Assembly (NCBI RefSeq): GCF_013087515.1
Contig: NZ_JABFCN010000021.1
Span: 62,001 to 126,000, forward strand
Direction of reading: 5' to 3'
Length of the DNA: 64,000 nucleotides
Source of the DNA: Rhizobium sophorae
Lineage (GTDB): Bacteria; Pseudomonadota; Alphaproteobacteria; Rhizobiales; Rhizobiaceae
Shown here piece after piece: positions 9,005 to 17,938 of the stretch. A program made the translations under genes and the position numbers. The notes below the pieces were generated by a model. That model searched no databases, had not been told where the DNA came from, and saw only the letters and a list, made by a program, of their open reading frames with translations. How positions within the stretch are numbered: position 1 is the stretch's first letter; each line of letters begins with the position of its first letter.

Positions 9005-9039
9005 TGACCACGTTGGGTGGCAAGAGGAGGAGAATTTCG

Positions 9040-10128
9040 ATGAAAAGACGTACATTCCTACAGACGGGCAGTGCCTTGATTGCAGCTGGCGCGTTCGGAA
9101 TACCGGGCATCCTGCGGGCAGAGGATACGATCACCCTGCTGCCCGACACTTGGCCGTCCGAAGGGGAAAACCCCGTCGTCGACGCTGGTAAGTTTGCCAA
9201 GTCAGGTCCCTGGAAGATTGGTCACAGCCACTATGGCCTGGCCGGTTCGACGCACACCTATCAAACCGCATTCGAGGCCGAATACGAAATCAGCAGGAAC
9301 AAGGCCCGTGTCGGCGACTATCAATTCCGAAGCGCCGACCTCAACGCCTCAAAACAGGTCGCCGACATCGAGGATCTGATCGCACAAAAGGTAGATGCAA
9401 TCATCATTGCGCCGCTTACGACAGGCTCGGCCGTGGAAGGCATCAGGAAGGCGAAGGCTGCCGGCATTCCGACGGTCGTCTATCTCGGTCGCGTCGACAC
9501 CGACGAATTCACGGTGCAGGTCCAAGGCGACGACTTCTACTTTGGCCGGGTGATGGCGCAGTTCCTGGTCGATAAGCTCGGCAACAAGGGAAAAGTGTGG
9601 GTGCTGCGTGGCGTCGCCGGACATCCGATCGATGCTGATCGTTACGCCGGGGCGATCGAGGTCTTCAGCAAGTCCGGTCTCCAAATCACCTCAACCCAGC
9701 ACGGCAGCTGGTCCTACGAGGACTCAAAGAAGATAGCCGAAAGCCTCTATCTGTCTGATCCGGATGTCGCCGGGGTCTGGACTGACGGCGCGAACATGTC
9801 GCTCGGGGTCTTGGACGCGCTGCAGGAAGCCGGGGCTTCCACCATTCCACCGATCACGGGAGAAGCGCTCAACGGTTGGATGCGTCGTTGGAATGACGAA
9901 AAGCTCTCTTCGATTGGGCCCATTTGCCCTCCGGCTCTTTCGACGGCAGCCCTGCGTGCGGCCTTCGCGCTTCTCGAAGGCAAGCCGATCCAGCGCAACT
10001 GGACCAACCGGCCCAAGCCGATCGTCGACGACAATCTTGCACAGTTTTACCGCTCCGATCTCACGGACGCTTACTGGGCTCCGACAGAAATGCCGAATGA
10101 GAAGCTCCTCGAGTACTTCAAGGCCTGA
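9040..10128 (+). CDS. Sugar-type ABC transporter substrate-binding protein, Tat-exported (transporter 2)
   Basis: Periplasmic binding protein, 362 residues, of the ribose/xylose type. The N terminus has a twin-arginine motif (RRTFLQ, residues 3-8) and a hydrophobic stretch ending in GILRAED, so export of the folded protein by Tat is likely. The frame is open back to 8857, but ATG 9040 is preceded by AAGAGGAGGAG and is the evident start. The core contains DLIAQKVDAIIIAPL and KGKVWVLRGVAGHP, typical of the fold. It differs clearly from the three other binding proteins in the window and belongs with the ATPase and permeases that follow. Confidence 0.9.
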   Translation: MKRRTFLQTGSALIAAGAFGIPGILRAEDTITLLPDTWPSEGENPVVDAGKFAKSGPWKIGHSHYGLAGSTHTYQTAFEAEYEISRNKARVGDYQFRSADLNASKQVADIEDLIAQKVDAIIIAPLTTGSAVEGIRKAKAAGIPTVVYLGRVDTDEFTVQVQGDDFYFGRVMAQFLVDKLGNKGKVWVLRGVAGHPIDADRYAGAIEVFSKSGLQITSTQHGSWSYEDSKKIAESLYLSDPDVAGVWTDGANMSLGVLDALQEAGASTIPPITGEALNGWMRRWNDEKLSSIGPICPPALSTAALRAAFALLEGKPIQRNWTNRPKPIVDDNLAQFYRSDLTDAYWAPTEMPNEKLLEYFKA

Positions 10129-10134
10129 CGCATG

Positions 10135-10159
10135 GAGGGCGCGGACAAAGCGCGCCCTC
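10135..10159 (+). terminator. Perfect hairpin after the binding-protein gene
   Basis: GAGGGCGCG (10135-10143) pairs perfectly with CGCGCCCTC (10151-10159) around the loop GACAAAG. TTCA follows, with no T-run. It begins seven bases after the stop at 10128. It probably limits read-through or stabilises the upstream mRNA. Confidence 0.6.
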
Positions 10160-10184
10160 TTCACCCTCGCAGATGGAAGTGTTC

Positions 10185-11711
10185 ATGAGTATGCTTGTCG
10201 AGATGGTCGGCATAAACAAGTCCTTTGGTGCGGCCAAAGTCCTGTCGAATGTTCAATTTTCGCTTGAACGCGGCTCCGTCCACGCATTGATGGGCGAGAA
10301 CGGGGCGGGAAAATCCACGCTGATGCGAATTCTGGCCGGCGTCTATCAACAGACCGCTGGACGCATCCGTCTGCGAGGAGAAGAGGTGACCTTCCGTTCC
10401 CCCAAGGAAGCGCGTCTCGCCGGGGTGTCGACAGTGTTTCAGGAGTTCACCCTCATCCCCAATCTCACGGTCGCCGAAAACATGTTTCTTGGACACGAAC
10501 CGCGGCGTGCCGACGGGTCGATAGACACCGCCGAGGTCGTCGAGCGATCCCGCAAGCTGCTTGTCGACGTTTTCCCTCAACTGGACGCCACGGCGATTGT
10601 GGAAACGCTGACGGTTGCCCAGCAGCAGGCAGTGGAAATCGCCAAAGGTCTGACATCCAATGCCGATGTCTTCATTTTCGATGAACCGACCGCGGCACTA
10701 AACTCGACGGACGTCGCTCATCTCTTCAAGGTCATCCGCGATCTGAAGGCGCAAGGGAAGGCTGTCGTCTACATCTCGCATCGGATGAACGAGGTGTTCG
10801 AACTGTGCGACACCATCACCGTCATGAAGGATGGGGCTTGGGTAAAGACAGCCAGGGCAGAAGACTTCAATCTCCAAACGCTTGTGGCAAACATGGTTGG
10901 ACGCGAGCTTCAGAATTTCTTTCCGCCGAGGGCGCAGACCATTGGGTCGCCGATGCTCGACGTGGCAGGGCTTCGTCTCAATGACCATGGCCCGCCAGTC
11001 GGTTTTTCCGTACGCACGGGCGAGATCATCGGACTGGCCGGGCTGGAAGGCCAGGGGCAGCGCGAAATCATGCGTGCGGTCGTCGGGGTCGAAACCGCCG
11101 CAGTTGTGACCGTCCGGCGTCGCCGCGACGATAGCATGATCGGTGTGAACGTATCCTCCGGCTTTTCGAGTGCGATCTCAGCCGGCATTGGTTTCATTCC
11201 TGAAGACCGCAAGCAGGAAGGCTTATTTCTTCGGCTTCCGATCTACGATAACATCGCACTTGGCAAGCAGTTGAACCGGAACATGGCGAGCGTTGCATGG
11301 CGTTCCATCTCCAGGGTTCACGATGTCATAAAGTCGCTCCGTGTTGCGGCTGCCGACCCAGCCTCGCCCGTCGGCAAACTTTCGGGCGGAAACCAGCAAA
11401 AGGTCCTTCTTGGCCGCTGGCTGCTTTCGGGGGTTGATATCCTTGTCATCGAGGAGCCGACACGTGGCGTCGATGTCGGCGCTAAAGCGGAAATCTATAA
11501 GCTCCTTCGCGATTTTGCCGATCGTGGCGGTGCAGTGATCGTCTCGTCACGCGAGCACCCCGAACTGATCGGGCTCTGTGACAACATCCTGGTCGTTCAC
11601 GACAAAAAGATCGTCGGACAGATGCCCGCGCTTGATGCCACAGAGGAAACCATCCTGGGAACCGCACTCGGTTCGAACTCCGCGCACGATCCGCGCGCCG
11701 CTGTTCATTGA
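10185..11711 (+). CDS. Sugar-type ABC transporter ATP-binding protein, fused double NBD (transporter 2)
   Basis: Double-NBD ATPase of the RbsA type, about 508 residues. The first half has GENGAGKST, LTVAQQQAVEIAKGL and FDEPTAAL. The second has GLEGQGQRE in place of a P-loop, then LSGGNQQKVLLGRW and IEEPTRGVD. Thus the first half carries the intact ATP site, as is usual for this family. ATG 10173, 10185 and 10191 are all in frame. GGAAGT at 10175-10180 favours 10185 or 10191, and 10185 is a judgement. The hairpin at 10135-10159 separates it from the binding-protein gene. Confidence 0.88.
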   Translation: MSMLVEMVGINKSFGAAKVLSNVQFSLERGSVHALMGENGAGKSTLMRILAGVYQQTAGRIRLRGEEVTFRSPKEARLAGVSTVFQEFTLIPNLTVAENMFLGHEPRRADGSIDTAEVVERSRKLLVDVFPQLDATAIVETLTVAQQQAVEIAKGLTSNADVFIFDEPTAALNSTDVAHLFKVIRDLKAQGKAVVYISHRMNEVFELCDTITVMKDGAWVKTARAEDFNLQTLVANMVGRELQNFFPPRAQTIGSPMLDVAGLRLNDHGPPVGFSVRTGEIIGLAGLEGQGQREIMRAVVGVETAAVVTVRRRRDDSMIGVNVSSGFSSAISAGIGFIPEDRKQEGLFLRLPIYDNIALGKQLNRNMASVAWRSISRVHDVIKSLRVAAADPASPVGKLSGGNQQKVLLGRWLLSGVDILVIEEPTRGVDVGAKAEIYKLLRDFADRGGAVIVSSREHPELIGLCDNILVVHDKKIVGQMPALDATEETILGTALGSNSAHDPRAAVH

Positions 11712-11720
11712 GGAGGATAC

Positions 11721-12662
11721 ATGAATACCGTCGCAAAGTTCCTGAAGGCACCCTATAGGGCGGGTGCGATCCGGCTGTCGATCGGGACGCTATTCGTGCT
11801 GGTGGTCGCCTCGGTTATCCTGCTTCCACAATTTCTGGCGCCGGAGAATCTGTCGAACCTGCTGGCCCAATCCACTGTTCTTGTTATTTCTGCGCTAGGC
11901 CAGACCTTTGTGATCCTGACGGGCGGCCTAGACGTTTCCGTTGGTTCGATCATCAGCGTGACGACTACGATCATGACACTCGACATGCCCGAGGTTGTCC
12001 GTGTCATGCTTTGCATTGCGGTTGCGATCGCATTCGGATTGTCGAATGGCTACGGCGTAGCCAGGCTCAACGTCCATCCGATCATCATGACCCTGGCAAC
12101 CATGGGTATCGGCCAGGGATTGGCGCTTATCATTCTTCCTATCCCCGGCGGGAAGGTGCCCGAATGGCTTTCGGCGTCAGTCGCGGGTTCCGTTGGGCCC
12201 GTGCCAAACTCGCTGCTCTGGCTGATCGTCGCCACGTTCGTTGCTGCCTGGTTGCTTTATCGCAGACCGTTTGGCCTTTACCTGTTCGCTTCGGGTGGTA
12301 ACGACTTCAATGCCCGCATGAATGGCGTCCCGGTCGAGCGCACAGTCATCAAGGCCTACATCCTGTCGGCGCTATTTGCTTGCGCTGCCGGGATGTTCCT
12401 CGCAGGTCGCCTTGCCTCGGGCGATCCCAAGGGGGGCGCCACATTCGGAATTGAATCCGTTACCGCAGCAGCGCTCGGGGGTGTTCACCTGGCTGGCGGT
12501 ATCGGCAGCATCCTCGGCACTGTAGCCGGCGCGGCTATCCTCGGCATCGTCAACAACGTGATGAACCTCGCTAACGTCTCGGCATTCCTCCAGTCGGTCG
12601 TGAAGGGCCTTCTGCTGCTAGCACTCGTCGTCTCACAGCGTCGCAAAACGATCGGACTTTGA
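11721..12662 (+). CDS. Sugar-type ABC transporter permease (transporter 2, first)
   Basis: RbsC-family inner-membrane permease, 313 residues, with many hydrophobic segments and the loop AALGGVHLAGGIGSILGTVAGA near the C terminus. GAGGAGG precedes the ATG closely. The gene starts nine bases after the ATPase stop, so it is in the same operon. It is only distantly similar to the permeases of transporters 1 and 3. The next gene encodes its likely partner subunit. Confidence 0.9.
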   Translation: MNTVAKFLKAPYRAGAIRLSIGTLFVLVVASVILLPQFLAPENLSNLLAQSTVLVISALGQTFVILTGGLDVSVGSIISVTTTIMTLDMPEVVRVMLCIAVAIAFGLSNGYGVARLNVHPIIMTLATMGIGQGLALIILPIPGGKVPEWLSASVAGSVGPVPNSLLWLIVATFVAAWLLYRRPFGLYLFASGGNDFNARMNGVPVERTVIKAYILSALFACAAGMFLAGRLASGDPKGGATFGIESVTAAALGGVHLAGGIGSILGTVAGAAILGIVNNVMNLANVSAFLQSVVKGLLLLALVVSQRRKTIGL

Positions 12663-12679
12663 AAGAGATGGACCTCTCG

Positions 12680-13666
12680 ATGACCACAACGGATGCGAAA
12701 ATTGAGACGCCATCGCGCACTCTCACCGCCAGGCGCATACTTTCCTGGGTGCTCGGTTTGCCCCCGGCATATTACGTGCTCGCAATCCTGATCGCTGTGG
12801 CCCCCGCTGTAAGCGCGACGCTGATCAATCCAAACTATTGGTTCGTGATCCTGAAACAGTCAGCGCCGCTTGGGATCGCGGTGCTGGCGCAATCTCTTGT
12901 CATGCGGGTGCGTTCTATTGATCTCTCGGTCAGTGGCGTGTTTGCTTTTTCGATCTATCTCGCCAGCTCCGGGCTCCTCAACAGTTACCCGCCCTTCGTC
13001 ACGGTCCTGATGCCGATCGTCATCGGCCTTGCCGTCGGTCTGATCAACGGCGCCCTCGTGGCCTATGTCCGCGCCTCCGCGGTCATCGCGACGCTGAGCG
13101 TATCGGCGATCCTCATCGGGATCATCCAATTCATGAGTTCGGGCCGTGCACCGGGTTCGACACCAAGCTGGCTTCGCGTCCTGACGAGCGGGAACATCTA
13201 CGGCCTGTCTTACTCCGTGATCGTCTGGATCGGGATTTCCGTTCTCGTCGCATTAGCGTTCCGCTTCTTGATCCTCGGGCGCTACTTCCGCGCTGTCGGC
13301 GACAATCCGAGGGCGGCGGAGATAACAGGCATACCTCTGGCCCGCACGATTTTTGTCTCCCATACACTTGCGGGCACGCTGACAGGCATCGCCGCCCTGG
13401 TTCAGGTGTCGGCTCTGGCCGTTGGCACGATCAAGCCCGGCTTCGACACCTTCATGAACGCTCTCGCCGCGACGATCCTCGGTGGGGTGACGTTCGGCGT
13501 CGACCGCGGTGGCGTCGCGGGGCCTTTCGTGGCGGTCGTCGCCTTCAGTTTCCTCTTCGCGATGTTGACGGTGTTCGGCATCCAGGAGCCCGGCAAGCTG
13601 ATCGTCCAGGGCGGGATCATCGCGCTTGCTGCGATCATTTACGGAGCACGCGTCGGTCGCGTCTAG
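12680..13666 (+). CDS. Sugar-type ABC transporter permease (transporter 2, second)
   Basis: Second RbsC-family permease, about 328 residues, multi-spanning, with ATILGGVTFGVDRGGVAG in the conserved loop. In-frame starts are TTG 12659, ATG 12668 and ATG 12680. GAGATGGA lies seven bases before 12680, so that one is listed. It completes the set of binding protein, fused ATPase and two permeases. No hairpin is obvious after it, and the alcohol dehydrogenase gene follows 62 bases later, so one transcript may cover both. Confidence 0.87.
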   Translation: MTTTDAKIETPSRTLTARRILSWVLGLPPAYYVLAILIAVAPAVSATLINPNYWFVILKQSAPLGIAVLAQSLVMRVRSIDLSVSGVFAFSIYLASSGLLNSYPPFVTVLMPIVIGLAVGLINGALVAYVRASAVIATLSVSAILIGIIQFMSSGRAPGSTPSWLRVLTSGNIYGLSYSVIVWIGISVLVALAFRFLILGRYFRAVGDNPRAAEITGIPLARTIFVSHTLAGTLTGIAALVQVSALAVGTIKPGFDTFMNALAATILGGVTFGVDRGGVAGPFVAVVAFSFLFAMLTVFGIQEPGKLIVQGGIIALAAIIYGARVGRV

Positions 13667-13728
13667 CCGCAAGGATCTGCCAAACAGGTCATTCCCGGTG
13701 TCAACGCGGGAGAATGCAGGAGATAAGA

Positions 13729-14880
13729 ATGGTGAAGATAACGGCGGCCGTGGCCGCAAAACCGAAAGCTCCGCTTGAGTTTCGTGAACTTGAGCTGGCG
13801 GATCCAGAAGGCAATGAAATTCTCGTGCGGACGGTCGCCACGGGGATCTGCCATACCGACCTGTTGCTCCGTGATGGGATATTTGGGCCTCCCGCCCCGG
13901 TCATACCAGGACATGAAGGTGTTGGTATCGTCGAGGCCATCGGGGCGGACGTCCAAGGTTTAAGGGTGGGCGACCACGTTGCGCTCAGCCAGAGTTCATG
14001 TGGCTTCTGCGGCGATTGCCGGCGCTCTCACCCGATGAACTGCCAGAACTACACCCAGTACAATCTGACGGGGCTTCGTCCGAACGGCAAGAAGGCCTTG
14101 CTGTGTGATGAAGTCGGCATCGGCAGCAACTTTGTCGGCCAGTCATCCTTCGCGACCCATGTCCTGGCGACTGAAAACAACGCCGCGCAGCTTCCCAAGG
14201 ATTTCGACCTGACGAATGCGGCCCCGCTCGGTTGCGGCATGGCAACGGGAGCAGGTACCGTCATCAACGCCATGAAGCCGGAGATCGGTCAAACCATTGC
14301 CGTGTTCGGCGCGGGAGCGGTCGGCATGGCTGCGGTGATGGCCGCCAAGGTCCGGCGGTGCAGCAAGATCATCATCATCGACCTGAACGAGCAGCGTTTG
14401 GCCATGGCTGAGACGTTGGGCGCGACCCACGCTATCAACGGCAGGGACCCAGACGTCGTGGAGCAGATCCACGCCTTGACGGGCGGCGGTGCCGATTTTG
14501 CGATCGACGCCGTGGGTATCGTTCCCGTCATCCTGAACACGATCAAATGCACGCGGGCAGGGGGTCATGTCGTCCTCCTCGGGCTCGACGCGCTCGGCAA
14601 GGATATTCCAATCCCGCTGGACCTCATGGTCTTCAACCGGAAAATTCAGGGTGCCATCCTCGGGGATCAGATCCCGCAGCTCTTCATCCCCCAACTGGTC
14701 GAACTAAACCAGGCCGGCCTGTTTCCGTTCCAGAAGCTGATCACAAAGTACCCGTTCGAGAAAATCAACGAGGCCATCGCCGATGCCGAAGCTGGCCGCG
14801 TGATCAAGCCCGTCATCGTCTTCAATAGGAGCTTCCCACATGCCATCGAGCAAGTCCGACGAACAGCATCTCATCGTTGA
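13729..14880 (+). CDS. Zn-dependent alcohol dehydrogenase, aryl-alcohol type (2)
   Basis: Medium-chain dehydrogenase, 383 residues. Catalytic zinc region ATGICHTDLLLRD, GHEGVGIVE; structural zinc site CGFCGDCRRSHPMNC; Rossmann motif GAGAVGMAAV. It is a clear paralog of the enzyme at 7267-8373. An ATG at 13714 is also in frame, but AGGAG lies eight bases before ATG 13729. The last residues (after IKPVIVF) form an unusual tail, and its coding sequence overlaps the next gene by 41 bases, so the C terminus may be extended relative to relatives. It likely oxidises an alcohol derived from the imported substrate. Confidence 0.88.
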   Translation: MVKITAAVAAKPKAPLEFRELELADPEGNEILVRTVATGICHTDLLLRDGIFGPPAPVIPGHEGVGIVEAIGADVQGLRVGDHVALSQSSCGFCGDCRRSHPMNCQNYTQYNLTGLRPNGKKALLCDEVGIGSNFVGQSSFATHVLATENNAAQLPKDFDLTNAAPLGCGMATGAGTVINAMKPEIGQTIAVFGAGAVGMAAVMAAKVRRCSKIIIIDLNEQRLAMAETLGATHAINGRDPDVVEQIHALTGGGADFAIDAVGIVPVILNTIKCTRAGGHVVLLGLDALGKDIPIPLDLMVFNRKIQGAILGDQIPQLFIPQLVELNQAGLFPFQKLITKYPFEKINEAIADAEAGRVIKPVIVFNRSFPHAIEQVRRTASHR

Positions 14881-15151
14881 GTTTAAAACATCGACGCGTA
14901 ACCGGGACCGTGTCAACACACTGCTCCAGGAGTTTGTCGGCCCTGCCCGCGAGGAAGAGGGCTGCCTTTACTACAATCTCTACCAGCGCTCCGACGAGCC
15001 GAATACGTTCTTCATTCTCGATGGTTGGGCAAACGAGGAGGCAGCCGCGCGTCACGGAGAATCTGCGAACGTCAAGCGTGTTCTCGAACCGCTGCTTCCG
15101 TTGCTGGTAAGCCCCCCTTCCATCATTGTGAGCAGTCGCATCAGCGACTGA
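14840..15151 (+). CDS. ABM-domain (YgiN-type) small monooxygenase-like protein
   Basis: Small protein of 103 residues with the antibiotic-biosynthesis-monooxygenase ferredoxin-like fold. The family pattern is visible in EEEGCLYYNLYQRSDEPNTF, DGWANEEAAARH and a hydrophobic C-terminal strand. Relatives include quinol monooxygenase YgiN and other cofactor-free oxygenases or isomerases. AATAGGAG precedes ATG 14840, which lies inside the end of the dehydrogenase gene, so the two are translationally linked. With an NADH:quinone reductase downstream, a role with quinones or an aromatic intermediate is possible. This is inference. Confidence 0.8.
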   Translation: MPSSKSDEQHLIVEFKTSTRNRDRVNTLLQEFVGPAREEEGCLYYNLYQRSDEPNTFFILDGWANEEAAARHGESANVKRVLEPLLPLLVSPPSIIVSSRISD

Positions 15152-15228
15152 GCTTGCGATCGTGCAACACCGAAGGACGCGCTTCGATCCGAGGCGGGTT
15201 TTTTTCCAAAGGCTCGCGGGAGGACGAA

Positions 15229-16491
15229 ATGGAGCATCGAGTTGTCATCGTGGGAGGCGGTTTCGCCGGCCTCCAATTGGCCAAGGATCTCAAATGTCCA
15301 AACCTTTCGATCACGATCGTCGACAGACGCAATCATCACCTGTTCCAGCCGCTGCTCTATCAGGTCGCAACGACCGTCCTGGCAACCTCCGAGATTGCCT
15401 GGCCCATTCGCGCGGTCTTCCGTGGAAGGAAAGATGTCACAACGCTTCTTGGCGAGGTCGTGGGCGTCGATGTCGAGAAGCGGCTTGTCTCGCTCAAGGG
15501 CGGTCATGCCATTCCCTACGATACCCTTGTTCTCGCAACAGGGGCCCGTCACGCGTATTTCGGCCGGGATGAATGGGAGCCTTTCGCGCCCGGACTGAAG
15601 GCGTTGGAAGACGCCACCACCATCCGCCGTCGTCTTCTCCTGGCGTTCGAAAAGGCGGAGCTGGAAACCGATCCCCAAGCGCGGGCCGCAATGCTGACCT
15701 TCTCGATAATCGGCGCCGGACCGACAGGCGTCGAGATGGCCGGGATCATCGCCGAACTGGCTCAAAGGACGCTTGTCGAGGAATTCAGAAACATCGATAC
15801 GACTTTGGCGCGTATTCTTCTTGTAGAGGCAGGACCGCGTGTTCTGCCTGTTTTCCACGAGGCGTTATCGCAATACGCCGAGCGATCCCTTGCGTCGATG
15901 GGCGTCGAGGTTCGCACGGGACGGCCGGTAACCGACTGCACCGAGGAAGGTATATCGATCGGGGACGAGTTCGTCCCGAGCCGTACGGTCATATGGGCGG
16001 CGGGCGTGCAGGCATCCAAGGCCGCCGTATGGGTCGGGGCGGAGACAGATCGAGCAGGGCGGGCTATCGTGCAGCCCGACCTCACGATCTCAGAACACCC
16101 GGAGATCTTCGTTGTCGGCGATACCGCGAGCGTTAAGACCGGCGAGGGAATGCCGGTTCCTGGTATCGCTCCTGCCGCAAAGCAGCAGGGAAAATACGTC
16201 GCCCAGGTGATCAAGGCCCGCCTTAAGCAGCGCTCAGCGCCGCTTCCCTTCAAGTACAGGCATCTTGGTAATCTTGCCACCATAGGGCCAAGCTCCGCGG
16301 TGATCGATTTCGGCAGGCTTCGGCTCAAGGGCTCCATCGCCTGGTGGATCTGGGGCTTTGCCCACATCTACTTTTTGATCGGAACACGGAGCCGCATGGC
16401 GGTCGCGCTGAGCTGGCTTTGGGCATTTACCTCCGGACACCACTCTGCCCGCCTTATTACCCAGAAGGAGACGCTGAAGGACGAGGTCTAG
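15229..16491 (+). CDS. Type II NADH:quinone dehydrogenase (NDH-2 family)
   Basis: FAD-dependent pyridine-nucleotide oxidoreductase, 420 residues. The FAD site is VVIVGGGFAGLQLA at the N terminus, the NADH site IIGAGPTGVEMA in the middle, and the second FAD motif EIFVVGDTA later. The C-terminal part (WWIWGFAHIYFLIG) is the membrane-anchoring region of NDH-2, which passes electrons from NADH to quinone without pumping protons. The frame is open back to 15025, but ATG 15229 follows GGGAGGACGAA and begins directly with the FAD motif. In this operon it could re-oxidise NADH made by the two dehydrogenases. Confidence 0.9.
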   Translation: MEHRVVIVGGGFAGLQLAKDLKCPNLSITIVDRRNHHLFQPLLYQVATTVLATSEIAWPIRAVFRGRKDVTTLLGEVVGVDVEKRLVSLKGGHAIPYDTLVLATGARHAYFGRDEWEPFAPGLKALEDATTIRRRLLLAFEKAELETDPQARAAMLTFSIIGAGPTGVEMAGIIAELAQRTLVEEFRNIDTTLARILLVEAGPRVLPVFHEALSQYAERSLASMGVEVRTGRPVTDCTEEGISIGDEFVPSRTVIWAAGVQASKAAVWVGAETDRAGRAIVQPDLTISEHPEIFVVGDTASVKTGEGMPVPGIAPAAKQQGKYVAQVIKARLKQRSAPLPFKYRHLGNLATIGPSSAVIDFGRLRLKGSIAWWIWGFAHIYFLIGTRSRMAVALSWLWAFTSGHHSARLITQKETLKDEV

Positions 16492-16508
16492 CAGGGATTT
16501 ATCAGTGA

Positions 16509-16528
16509 CGTGGCGGAAGCACGCCACG
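16509..16528 (+). terminator. Probable terminator of the second ABC operon
   Basis: CGTGGCG (16509-16515) pairs with CGCCACG (16522-16528) around GAAGCA, followed by CTTTCG. It starts 18 bases after the NDH-2 stop codon. Confidence 0.6.
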
Positions 16529-16586
16529 CTTTCGTGGGCATTGCGCGGAACGACCTTGTCACCTGCAGCTATTGAAGGAACGAAAC

Positions 16587-16772
16587 ATGAGCGAGTTTTT
16601 GAAAGACAGCATTATCATTCCACCGACCTCGACCGTGGAACGCGAGAATGGCGAGTGCCTATCTGAAGGCCAGTCTGCAATAGACGTTGACGCGCTCGAC
16701 GATGCTGCGCGTGCAAGCGTTGAGGGCCAAACGAATGCCATACGCGTCAGAGAGCCGCGTGTGAAAGCGTAG
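16587..16772 (+). CDS. Small hypothetical protein, 61 residues
   Basis: A short frame beginning MSEFLKDSIIIPPTS and ending REPRVKA. GAAGGAA lies six bases before ATG 16587, a good ribosome binding site. The product is acidic and soluble, with no recognisable domain. Its middle (DDAARASVEGQTNAI) weakly resembles the small frame at 6594-6794. The remaining bases up to 17043 show nothing recognisable. It may be a genuine small protein, but only the binding site supports that. Confidence 0.38.
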   Translation: MSEFLKDSIIIPPTSTVERENGECLSEGQSAIDVDALDDAARASVEGQTNAIRVREPRVKA

Positions 16773-17043
16773 GACTTTCCGGAAAGATGCCGTTCCCCAG
16801 AGACATCCATGGGCTGTTCCATGGAAGGTCCAACTGTGGCACGGCGAGACCAAACCGGCGCGCGCCAAAGACCTCGTGAAACCGGATCGATGGATTGTCC
16901 GTCGATCATCTTCCATGTCCTCTTGGCTTGGGGTCGGAGAGGCGGGAGACAACGTAATTTGGAGATAAGTGTGTGGTGGTCTCCCTGTTGAGATACGAAC
17001 GAGTTGCTAGATCTCACGGTTTCACACATGGACCGTTTTCCGC

Positions 17044-17805
17044 GTGAAACCAGGATCTAAGACTCACAACGCTTGCCGGACACCGCCGACGGAAGGGTTT
17101 ATCGAAGGAGGACAAACCGATGCCGGCTCTCATGCAGGCAAAGTATGCGTGTTGGTGGGCGCGTCAAACCCGGTCGGTTTCTGTCTTGCGCAGTCTTTCC
17201 TCGAAACTGGCTACCGTGTCGCCGTAGGTGACCTCGACCCTTCAGACTTCAGTTCTTTAACCGCAGTCTCGGGGACGAATTTGTTTCCGGTTAAGGTCAA
17301 TTTGAATAGGGACGTGTATGTCAATTCAATGGTCGATCAGGTCTACCTACGCTGGAGCCGGGTCGATATTCTGGTGAACATAGCCTTCCGTCGCCGTGAA
17401 TGCGCCGAACCGCTTTCCGCTACGGATCTTGGGCTTGATGCCGTCTCCAACCTGATAAGGGTGACAAGTGCTTTCGGCTCCCGCCTCCAGGGAGAGGAAC
17501 TCGCTGTTGTGAATATCGCCTGGTTCGACGAGAAGTCGCTGCTAGAGGCCGACCGCGAAGCTGTGCTCCAAGCGGCCTTACGAACTACGACGAGTGCGAT
17601 GGCGAAGAAGTATTTCGACTCGGGGCTTCGTATAAACGCTGTTCATACCAGAAATGCGCGTTCTACATCTTACGTTCAAAGTGAGACGCTTAGGACACTT
17701 GTTCAAGCTGTCCAATTCCTCGCAAATCCAGAACTGTCTGGAAAGCTCACGGGGAACGTCCTGCACATCGACCTGAAACCTGACGATAGTCCTTTCCGAC
17801 GATAA
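17044..17805 (+). CDS. Degenerate short-chain dehydrogenase (SDR)-like protein
   Basis: The frame encodes 253 residues with the outline of an SDR: VCVLVGASNPVGFCLAQ replaces TGxxxGIG, VDILVNIA replaces the NNAG motif, and GLRINAVHTRN matches the strand after the active site. The catalytic YxxxK is absent: aligned on AALRTTTSAMAKKY, Tyr becomes Glu and Lys becomes Gln. The start is unclear. GTG 17044 has no ribosome site, while GGAGGA before ATG 17120 leads into a different frame, which suggests a one-base frameshift near the N terminus. It may be a decaying gene or a non-catalytic NmrA-like protein. Confidence 0.55.
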   Translation: MKPGSKTHNACRTPPTEGFIEGGQTDAGSHAGKVCVLVGASNPVGFCLAQSFLETGYRVAVGDLDPSDFSSLTAVSGTNLFPVKVNLNRDVYVNSMVDQVYLRWSRVDILVNIAFRRRECAEPLSATDLGLDAVSNLIRVTSAFGSRLQGEELAVVNIAWFDEKSLLEADREAVLQAALRTTTSAMAKKYFDSGLRINAVHTRNARSTSYVQSETLRTLVQAVQFLANPELSGKLTGNVLHIDLKPDDSPFRR

Positions 17806-17938
17806 TTCGAGAAGACATTAACCTGTCGTTAAGGTTGATAGTTTGAGCGTCAATTCGACGTGGAAATCCTAACAAGATGTAAAGCACTTTGCATTTCCGC
17901 AGTCGAACTTTCTTCCTCTTCGTTTAGGTCGAATAACT

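Noticed and set aside
8857..9039. Upstream extension of the Tat-type binding-protein gene from 8857
   Set aside because: The extra 61 residues show no family similarity and would bury the signal peptide; ATG 9040 has a strong ribosome site.
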